Shown here: one piece after another, positions 1 to 4,882 of the stretch | Position numbering within the stretch: position 1 is the first letter of the stretch | Layout of the letters: each line of letters opens with the position of its first letter | NCBI GenBank assembly: GCA_902492185.1 | Contig: CABUKY010000086.1 | Coordinates: 1-7,938, forward strand | From: an uncultured Collinsella sp. | Lineage (GTDB): Bacteria; Actinomycetota; Coriobacteriia; Coriobacteriales; Coriobacteriaceae | DNA length: 7,938 bases | Reading direction: 5' to 3' | Notes under the pieces: model-generated | Databases searched by the model: none | What the model was told of the DNA's origin: nothing | The model's input: only the letters and a program-made list of their open reading frames with translations | Position numbers and translations under genes: made by a program

Positions 1-137
1 CGGTCTTTCATGCAGCAGGGGCTCTCAATGTTTTTATGTCCTGCTCATATCGTCTCTGCCGACAGTGGGGGACAGTCCTTGCAGCTTTTTGCGAAGAGTG
101 TCCCCAACGACTAGTCGTTTAAGAACGTCCCCAATGA
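1..137. repeat. Structured intergenic repeat next to the HAD gene
   Basis: This stretch has no supportable gene but is dense in short repeats. GTCCCCAACGACTAG (100-114) recurs as GTCCCCAATGACTAG (127-141), with one mismatch in 15 and a period of 27 bases. AACGACTAGTCGTT (106-119) is a perfect 14-base palindrome. GGGGACA (68-74) and TGTCCCC (99-105) form an inverted repeat around a 24-base loop. AGCAGG (14-19) pairs with CCTGCT (40-45). The second direct copy covers the HAD stop codon (138-140). The pattern resembles a dispersed REP-like intergenic element; that identity is an inference, since only one locus is visible. No oligo-T run suitable for terminating the HAD transcript follows these stems. 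Confidence 0.55.
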
Positions 138-980
138 CTAGGCGAGAGCGGCCATGATGGTGCGGGCGACGCCGTCGTGGTCGTTGTCGTATTCGGTGAT
201 GGCGTCGGCGGCCTCGCGGTCCTCGGGCTCGGCGTTGATCATGGCCATGCCGTGGCCCGCTGCCTGCAGCATGGGGATGTCGTTGATGTTGTCGCCGAAC
301 GCCCAAGCGTCGGCGAGACGCTCGCCCAGGTGCTCGCAGAGCCACGTGAGGGCCGTTCCCTTGGTGGCGCCCTCGCCCATGACCTCGATATTCATGGCGT
401 ACGAACGCGTGACTTCAATGCCTCCGAGCGTGTCGAGTTCCGCCGCGATGGCGTCGCGATCAGCCGGGTTGTGCCAGTACATGGCGATGCGCTCGAGCGT
501 CTCGACCTCGTCGATCTTGCTGTCGATATCCATGTCGATCGGTGTTCGTGTGCGCTTGAGCGAAGCCGCGATGTGGGGGTCGCCGCCGCAGAATTCGTCC
601 AGGCGCGTGTAGAGCGAGCGGGGGAGGAAGCACTGCCCATCCGCGAAGATATCGAAGGTCACATCGTGGCCGGCGGCGATGCGATGGATGCGATGGGCAA
701 TGCCGCAATCGAGCGGACGGCTCAAGATGCACGTGGCGCGCGAGGCGTCGGTGGGCACATCGTCGTCGAGCTGCCAGACGCTGGCGCCATTGGCGCAAAC
801 GGCATAGTGCACGGCGGTATGGGCGAGGATGGGCTCAAAGATGCCCGACAGCGGACGTCCCGTGCAGGGCACAAATTCAATCCCGCGTCGAGCGAGCTCG
901 TCGAGCATCGCCCAGGTGGCATCGCTCATCTGCTTATCGCTCGTCAACAGCGTTCCGTCCATATCGGAAAAGACAATCAT
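138..980 (-). CDS. Cof-type HAD-IIB family phosphatase
   Basis: A 280-residue haloacid dehalogenase-superfamily hydrolase, full length for the Cof/HAD-IIB group. These soluble Mg2+-dependent enzymes usually dephosphorylate sugar phosphates or similar small metabolites. Motif I is DMDGTLL, with nucleophile Asp6 and acid/base Asp8. Motif II is the Thr40 of CTGRP. Motif III is Lys207 in GATKGT. Motif IV is GDNINDIPML (229-238), with the metal ligands Asp230 and Asp234. The type IIB cap lies between motifs II and III, roughly residues 80-190. The ATG is preceded by AGAAAGGG about 9 bases upstream. It is the last gene of the minus-strand block and is separated from citrate synthase by a terminator, so it probably has its own promoter within the 87-base gap. 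The substrate cannot be read from the sequence. Confidence 0.93.
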   Translation of the reverse strand: MIVFSDMDGTLLTSDKQMSDATWAMLDELARRGIEFVPCTGRPLSGIFEPILAHTAVHYAVCANGASVWQLDDDVPTDASRATCILSRPLDCGIAHRIHRIAAGHDVTFDIFADGQCFLPRSLYTRLDEFCGGDPHIAASLKRTRTPIDMDIDSKIDEVETLERIAMYWHNPADRDAIAAELDTLGGIEVTRSYAMNIEVMGEGATKGTALTWLCEHLGERLADAWAFGDNINDIPMLQAAGHGMAMINAEPEDREAADAITEYDNDHDGVARTIMAALA

Positions 981-1004
981 TTGATGCAGCCCTTTCTGCT
1001 GGCA

Positions 1005-1044
1005 TAAAAAGCGTGGCCGAGGGCGATGATGCCCTGGCCACGCT
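1005..1044 (-). terminator. Intrinsic terminator after citrate synthase
   Basis: AGCGTGGCC (1010-1018) pairs perfectly with GGCCACGCT (1036-1044). Inside it, AGGGC (1020-1024) pairs with GCCCT (1031-1035) around a GATGAT loop, with one bulged G. On the minus strand the stem is followed by TTTTTA. It lies 24 bases past the citrate synthase stop, the expected place for a Rho-independent terminator of that transcript. Confidence 0.88.
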
Positions 1045-1067
1045 CGGGTTCTATAACGGTCCGCGTC

Positions 1068-2486
1068 CTAGCGATCGGCGAGCGGCTTGTACTCCAGCGG
1101 CTCGATAACCGGGCGATACGCGGGGCGAATAATGCGGTGCGCGCAGAAGAGCTCTTCCATGCGGTGTGCCGACCAGCCGGCCATGCGGGCGACGGCGAAT
1201 AGCGGCGTAAAAAGCGTCTCGGGTACGCCGAGCATCTTGTAGATAAAGCCCGTGTACAGGTCGATGTTGGCACAGATGGGCTTGGTCATGCCGTGGTCGC
1301 GCATCACCTGCGGTGCCAGGCGCTCGATGCGCTCGATGAGCGCGAACTCCTCGCCCAGGTCCTTCTTGGCGGCAAGCGTACGCGCGTAACGGCGGCAGAC
1401 CTCGGCGCGCGGGTCGCTCAGCGTGTAGACGGCGTGGCCCATACCGTAGATGAGACCCGTGCCGTCGAAGGCCTGCTTGTCGAGGATCTTGCCCAGGTAG
1501 GCTGCGACCTCGTCCTCGTCCTCCCAATTGGAGACGTGCGCACGGATGTCCTCGTGCATGGACACGACCTTGGCGTTGGCGCCGCCGTGGCGCGGGCCCT
1601 TGAGTGAGCCGATAGCCGCGGCGTAGGCGGAATACGGGTCGGTGGCCGAGGAGGACAGCACGCGGCAGGCAAACGTGGAGTTGTTGCCGCCTCCGTGTTC
1701 GGCATGCAGCATGAGCATCACGTCGAGCAGCATGGCTTCGTCGCGGGTGAATGCCATGCCGCCGCGCAACACCTGCAGGATGGTCTCGGCGGTGGAGAGA
1801 CCGGGTGTGGGGTGCGGTACATGAACCTCGGAGCCGCGGCGCTTGGCGACCGAGGCCATATGCGCGAAGGCGGCGATGCGGGGGAGACGGGCGAGCATGG
1901 AGATGGCGACGTCGATTTCGTGCTCGGGCGTAATGGCGTCGGGCTCGGCGTCGAAGGCGTAGAGCAGCAGCACGGCGCGCTGAAGCACATTCATGATGCT
2001 CGACGACACCGTGGTCATGGGGAACTCTTTGACGTACTCATCGCTCAGGTGCCTAAAAGCGCCCAGACGTCCGCAAAAACCGTCGAGCTCCTCTTTGTTG
2101 GGCAGCGAGCCCGTGATGAGCAGGTAGGCGACCTCTTCGTAGCCATAGCGATTCTCGGCCTGGGCGTTGTTGACCAGGTCCTCGATGCTGTAGCCGCGCA
2201 GCGTAAGCTTGCCCTGGTCGGGCACGACTTTGCCGTCGACCTTGTTGTAGCCGTGCACGTCCGAGATGCGGGTAAGGCCCGCGACCACGCCCGAGCCGTC
2301 GGCATTGCGCAGGCCGCGCTTGACGTTATGCTCTACGAACAGGCCCTCGTCGTACGGGGCGGTCGGCAGGCCGTGGTAGAGGTTTTCGCTTTCGGGCGAA
2401 ATCTGACGGCTCGCCTCGTAATCCAGAACCAGGCGGCTCAGGTGATCGTCGAAGCGGTAGTAGATTTTCTTGGCGTCGTAGGCCAT
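1068..2486 (-). CDS. Citrate synthase (citrate/2-methylcitrate synthase family)
   Basis: A 472-residue cytosolic citrate synthase that condenses acetyl-CoA with oxaloacetate; in an anaerobic gut bacterium this would mainly feed 2-oxoglutarate and glutamate synthesis. Recognisable sites in order: LHAEHGGGNNS (260-270) with the first active-site His region, GPRHGGANAK (297-306) with His300, GMGHAVYTLSDPR (348-360) for substrate binding, and ANIDLYTG (406-413) with the catalytic Asp409. The helix LFAVARMAGWSAHRMEE follows at 429-445. It is longer than the roughly 370-430 residues usual for bacterial enzymes because of an N-terminal extension of about 50 residues before the HNVKRGLR segment, as in the long form found in several Firmicutes and Actinobacteria. 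The start is supported by GGAGAGGAG 6 bases upstream. It lies 77 bases behind the ACT-domain gene and may be co-transcribed with it. Activity on propionyl-CoA cannot be excluded. Confidence 0.96.
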   Translation of the reverse strand: MAYDAKKIYYRFDDHLSRLVLDYEASRQISPESENLYHGLPTAPYDEGLFVEHNVKRGLRNADGSGVVAGLTRISDVHGYNKVDGKVVPDQGKLTLRGYSIEDLVNNAQAENRYGYEEVAYLLITGSLPNKEELDGFCGRLGAFRHLSDEYVKEFPMTTVSSSIMNVLQRAVLLLYAFDAEPDAITPEHEIDVAISMLARLPRIAAFAHMASVAKRRGSEVHVPHPTPGLSTAETILQVLRGGMAFTRDEAMLLDVMLMLHAEHGGGNNSTFACRVLSSSATDPYSAYAAAIGSLKGPRHGGANAKVVSMHEDIRAHVSNWEDEDEVAAYLGKILDKQAFDGTGLIYGMGHAVYTLSDPRAEVCRRYARTLAAKKDLGEEFALIERIERLAPQVMRDHGMTKPICANIDLYTGFIYKMLGVPETLFTPLFAVARMAGWSAHRMEELFCAHRIIRPAYRPVIEPLEYKPLADR

Positions 2487-2563
2487 GCGCGCTCCTCTCC
2501 GGTCCGCTTTGGGGCCGCGCGCTTGGACGATATGACGTCAAGCTGCCCCGAGCGGCTTGTTCG

Positions 2564-2851
2564 CTACAGGCGGTACATAAAGTTAAAGACGTCCTCGCGC
2601 TGGATGGACACGTTGACGCCCGAAAGCTCGCCGGCCTCGGCCAGGGCCTTCTGCAGCTCGGCGAAGTCGAGCTTGGACTCGGCGGTGTCGGCCAGCATGG
2701 TCATGGTGAAGATGTCCTCGATAATGGACTGCGTGATGTCGCGGATGTCGACGTTGGCCTCGCCCAGAACGCGGGTGACGCCGGCGACGATGCCGGGGCG
2801 GTTCTTGCCAAGGACGGTGATGACGATACGGGAGGACGAGATCTCGGCCAT
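2564..2851 (-). CDS. ACT domain-containing protein, UPF0237 type
   Basis: A 95-residue protein that is essentially a single ACT domain of the UPF0237 family (normally 88-95 residues). These are presumed small regulatory proteins that bind an amino acid or similar ligand, and no precise role is settled. Family features are the opening strand with TVLGKNRPGIVAGVT (12-26), the NVDIRDITQSI segment (33-43), the FTMTML strand (48-53) and the C-terminal QREDVFNFMYRL. In many genomes this gene sits beside a UPF0210 (DUF711) gene; here it precedes citrate synthase instead. The ATG has AAAGGG about 7 bases upstream. A TACAAT hexamer on the minus strand (2914-2919) may be its -10 element, but no good -35 is seen. 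Confidence 0.9.
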   Translation of the reverse strand: MAEISSSRIVITVLGKNRPGIVAGVTRVLGEANVDIRDITQSIIEDIFTMTMLADTAESKLDFAELQKALAEAGELSGVNVSIQREDVFNFMYRL

Positions 2852-3047
2852 GGGAAACCCTTTCGCGTGGTTGCGGCGCGCGCGGGGCGCTCCGCTACGG
2901 TACAGTGTTCATCATTGTACCTGTCTGGCGCAAAAAAGGCGCGCTCGCTGCGGCGTTACATGCCTGCAACATGAGCGTAAGGGGGAAGGCCGTACGGGGA
3001 AGAGCCGTCTGGCGCGTGTCCGGCTCGTGTTGGGTTGATTTCCGATC

Positions 3048-3095
3048 TCAGCCGAACACATTGAGCGGACAGGCCGTTCCCGCAGTCAGCCGAAC
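3048..3095 (+). repeat. Direct repeat TCAGCCGAAC, two copies
   Basis: The decamer TCAGCCGAAC occurs at 3048-3057 and again at 3086-3095, start to start 38 bases. An inverted core CGGCTGA (3104-3110) pairs with the TCAGCCG of the second copy (3086-3092) around an 11-base loop. Short directly repeated arm-type sites near the integrase gene are typical of tyrosine recombinase attachment regions; whether these are such sites is an inference. Confidence 0.5.
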
Positions 3096-3123
3096 GCCTC
3101 CGACGGCTGATTCCGAACTGGAA

Positions 3124-3179
3124 GCGGAGGGCATCCCCGCCCTTCGGTAGGGGATACCGCTCCGCGGCGCATGCCGCGG
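3124..3179. repeat. Two overlapping hairpins
   Basis: The left arm at 3124-3138 (GCGGAGGGCATCCCC) pairs with 3150-3165 (GGGGATACCGCTCCGC) with one bulge and one mismatch, around an 11-base loop. A second stem pairs CCGCGGC (3162-3168) with GCCGCGG (3173-3179) perfectly around a GCAT loop. The two structures share bases 3162-3165, so full formation of both is mutually exclusive. No oligo-T run follows on either strand, so neither is a standard terminator. Confidence 0.55.
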
Positions 3180-3247
3180 GCGGCGCCCCTATCGGACCAC
3201 CGTGACCTCAGTTGGGATGGGCCCAGCACTGCCGCGTACTCGGTGAG

Positions 3248-3973
3248 CTAGAGCCAACTGTTCATCTTCACGTCGCGTATGGCGATATTTCGGTCGTCCG
3301 GCTCGGTGATGCCGTAGCCGAACGCCTGGAGCGTCTCGATGGACTCCTGGATCCTCTGTTGGAACATGGGACCCGGATCGACCCTCGGCCCGAGGTGCCC
3401 GCGCCAAAGGCACGGCGTGGCGCGCAGCATGTTATGGATTTTGGAGATGGGCTCGATGTCGGCGTAGACGTTGAGCGTCGCCATGGCGTCCTTGTGGCCG
3501 AGGATCGATTGGAGCGCCTTGATATCGCCGCCTTGGCGGATCCACTGCGTTGCGAACGTGTGGCGAAGGCCGTGGAACGTGATCAGCTCGTCGTTGGTGC
3601 CCATGAGGCCGTTGGTCTCCGAGAACGTCTTGAACGCCCTGCGGATATAGCTTGTCGTCGCGAAGGTCGCGCCCGGCTCCGACAGGATGTAGCAGTCCCC
3701 GATCTCGACCGCCCCGGTAAGGCCGCGCAAGCGCAGCTTTCCGCAGTCGATCTCGTGGGTCTCCTTCAGGAAGGGGAGTAGGCCGACCGGGTCGATGGGG
3801 ATACCCCTGGCGTCATGGGTCTTGGTGTCCTTGATGAACGAACCCATTCCCTTCGCGTACGCCACCGAGTGTCTGATCGAGATCAGGCCCGTCTCGAAAT
3901 CCACATCGCACCACCGAAGGCCGCAGACCTCGCCGATTCGCATCCCCGTGTGCAGGGCGAGTACGACCGCCCT
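3248..3973 (-). pseudogene. Tyrosine recombinase/phage-type integrase, 5'-truncated
   Basis: This encodes only the catalytic domain of a tyrosine recombinase. Family homology begins at RAVVLALHTG, upstream of the first in-frame ATG (3941-3943), and ends at the TAG of 3248-3250. Counting from that ATG, all catalytic residues are present: Arg2 in TGMRIGEV, Lys41 in the KDTKTHD hairpin, His124 and Arg127 in HGLRHTFA, His150 in LGHKD, and nucleophile Tyr160 in NVYAD. About 150-180 residues expected before this point (SAM-like core-binding and arm-binding domains) are absent. Reading upstream in the same frame, the codon before Arg is the TAG that ends the XRE gene. No ribosome site stands at a useful distance from the ATG. 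An integrase without its core-binding domain is not expected to recombine, so I call it a remnant. Residues after Tyr160 form an unusually long 71-residue tail that I do not recognise. Confidence 0.85.
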
Positions 3974-4225
3974 CTAATCCTCGGCGGACCAATCGAGTCC
4001 GAACTCCTTTCGGGCATCCTCTTCGCTCATGACTTCGAGAAGGTCTCCGGGTTGGCAACGAAGGGCGAGGCATAGCTGCTCGAGCGTGTTGAAGCGAATG
4101 CCGCGAATATGCCCTTTTTTAATACGGGACAGGTTCACGGGCGTGGTTCCAATCCTTTCGGCAAGTTCGTTCGAGGAAATCTTTCGCTCGGCCATGATCT
4201 TGTCGAGGCGAACAATTACGGGCAT
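3974..4225 (-). CDS. XRE-family transcriptional regulator, YozG type
   Basis: An 83-residue DNA-binding protein that is almost entirely one Cro/C1-type helix-turn-helix domain. The HTH spans about residues 8-63: LDKIMAERKISSNELAERIG, then recognition helix TPVNLSRIKKG (28-38), then the RFNTLEQLCLALRCQPGDLLE segment that is characteristic of the small YozG-like group. These are commonly encoded directly after a DUF2975 membrane protein, as here. The start follows the DUF2975 stop by 9 bases, and TAAGGAAA overlapping that stop is the ribosome site, so the two are translationally linked. The acidic tail after residue 66 (EEDARKEFGLDWSAED) is longer than in the minimal members. The stop TAG is followed in the same frame by the integrase remnant. 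Likely role: control of its own promoter and perhaps the divergent ABC operon. Confidence 0.92.
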   Translation of the reverse strand: MPVIVRLDKIMAERKISSNELAERIGTTPVNLSRIKKGHIRGIRFNTLEQLCLALRCQPGDLLEVMSEEDARKEFGLDWSAED

Positions 4226-4234
4226 GGCGTTTCC

Positions 4235-4747
4235 TTACGCAATCTCGTCGGAGTCGAGGTACAGCTCTCGGGCGTACAAGAAGAGCTGGGAAAGCATGAA
4301 CAGGACGATGCCGAGAACCAGAGAGGTCCAATCGAATGATGAAGCGATCTCTTGGGCGCCGACGGCCCCCTCGCCGCCAAACATCGAAACGGAGGTTTTG
4401 AGTGAGCCGGCGTAGAGGCTGGTGGCAGCTTGAACAACGAAGAGAATGCCGAGCACCTTCAAGCATGTCGCAGACCCTTTCTTGAAGGGGTCTCCGCTCT
4501 TGATCGTCCACACGAGAACGGCGCTGAGGATGGTCGTAGCGATACCGATGACGGCAGGGACCAATGTCGAGATCGCAAGGGCTGGATACGCGGGGGAGTC
4601 TGCAATTACAGGGTTGTCGAGCACTTCGATTGCTGGCTTTAAGGAGAACGCCACTTGTGCGATGGCGGTGGCGCAAAGGGTCGCAGAGGCTATCGCACAT
4701 GCGATGCGGAAGGAATGAAGCCGGGGAGTGCGATTGTCGGAACTCAT
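4235..4747 (-). CDS. DUF2975 domain-containing membrane protein
   Basis: A 170-residue integral membrane protein with four predicted helices at about residues 14-36, 56-81, 96-114 and 142-160. Features that point to the DUF2975 (YoaS-like) family are size, the GDPFKKG segment (85-91) at the cytoplasmic entry to the third helix, and the last helix ending in LFLYARELYLDSDEIA, which corresponds to the family's charged C-terminal tail. The immediately following YozG-type regulator is the usual partner and strengthens the call. The function of the family is not established; as partner of a small XRE regulator it may sense membrane state or sequester the regulator, which is inference. The ATG has GGAGG 5 bases upstream. 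It is transcribed away from the ABC operon from the shared AT-rich region. Confidence 0.8.
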   Translation of the reverse strand: MSSDNRTPRLHSFRIACAIASATLCATAIAQVAFSLKPAIEVLDNPVIADSPAYPALAISTLVPAVIGIATTILSAVLVWTIKSGDPFKKGSATCLKVLGILFVVQAATSLYAGSLKTSVSMFGGEGAVGAQEIASSFDWTSLVLGIVLFMLSQLFLYARELYLDSDEIA

Positions 4748-4777
4748 AATAACCTCCGAAGAATTTAAAAAACTCAG

Positions 4778-4803
4778 GTTACTTTTTAACAGTTTATGTT
4801 AAA
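4778..4803. promoter_or_regulatory. Candidate XRE operator (inverted repeat)
   Basis: TTTAACA (4785-4791) and TGTTAAA (4797-4803) are perfect inverted arms around the 5-base spacer GTTTA. A further GTTA (4778-4781) is inverted relative to TAAC (4787-4790), giving three half-sites in 26 bases. The size and placement between divergent promoters fit a dimeric XRE repressor site; assigning it to the adjacent regulator is inference. Confidence 0.5.
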
Positions 4804-4826
4804 TTGACTTTGCCGGCAAGTAATAA

Positions 4827-4849
4827 GGGCCGAGCATTTTGTTCGGCCC
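4827..4849. other. GC-rich hairpin in the ABC operon leader
   Basis: GGGCCGA (4827-4833) pairs perfectly with TCGGCCC (4843-4849). The stem continues with a G-T, a C-G and an A-T pair to leave a TTT loop, giving about 10 pairs. On the plus strand it is followed by CCTCTGTTCC, a poor T-tract. On the minus strand it is followed by TTATTACTT, a weak one. It may be a relic terminator, an attenuator of the ABC transcript, or a block to antisense readthrough into the DUF2975 promoter. Confidence 0.5.
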
Positions 4850-4882
4850 CTCTGTTCCGACTGGATGAGGTTAAGGTTGGCG

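Larger units (their letters stand above)
2852..3247. other. 396-base region without a supportable gene
   Basis: Lies between the ACT-domain gene (start at 2851) and the end of the integrase remnant (stop at 3248). I found no tRNA and no reading frame with recognisable protein features. It holds an inverted repeat GGTACA/TGTACC (2899-2904 and 2916-2921), just upstream of the ACT gene and covering its possible -10. It also holds two copies of TCAGCCGAAC, and a cluster of GC-rich hairpins at 3086-3179. CAGTTGG (3209-3215) and CCAACTG (3254-3260) form an inverted repeat bracketing the integrase stop. The position beside an integrase 3' end makes it a candidate former attachment region, which is an inference. 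Confidence 0.5.
4748..4882. promoter_or_regulatory. Divergent promoter region between DUF2975 and ABC genes
   Basis: This 135-base region separates the minus-strand DUF2975-XRE pair from the plus-strand ABC operon and must hold both promoters. Bases 4760-4826 are markedly AT-rich compared with the genes around them. On the plus strand TTGACT (4804-4809) resembles a -35 and TAATAA (4821-4826) resembles a -10, but their 11-base spacing is too short for them to work together. TTAAAT (4799-4804) with TAATAA has a 16-base spacing and is the better pair. No minus-strand pair stands out, although TTTAAA and TTAAAA tracts are present. Start sites cannot be fixed from the sequence alone. Confidence 0.6.

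Noticed and set aside
34..345. Minus-strand frame covering the repeat region and the HAD 3' end
   Set aside because: It is Arg/His-rich, overlaps the HAD gene in another frame, and its end is simply a translation of the repeats at 61-141.
177..1007. A 276-codon plus-strand frame opposite the HAD gene
   Set aside because: The minus-strand frame has all four HAD motifs; the plus frame is Val/Gly/Asp/Arg-rich mirror sequence with no recognisable feature.
2532..2539. TGACGTCA palindrome between the ACT and citrate synthase genes
   Set aside because: Eight-base palindromes are expected by chance in this window, and no flanking promoter pair supports a regulatory role.
1695..3038. A 447-codon open frame on the plus strand, antisense to citrate synthase and the ACT gene
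   Set aside because: It runs opposite two well-recognised genes, shows no domain features, and its length is explained by high GC and third-position bias of the opposite strand.
2905..3150. Small plus-strand frame in the 396-base gap
   Set aside because: No ribosome site, no recognisable protein, and it crosses the direct repeats and hairpins.
3212..3781. 189-codon plus-strand frame opposite the integrase
   Set aside because: The minus strand carries all catalytic residues of a tyrosine recombinase; the plus frame has no features.
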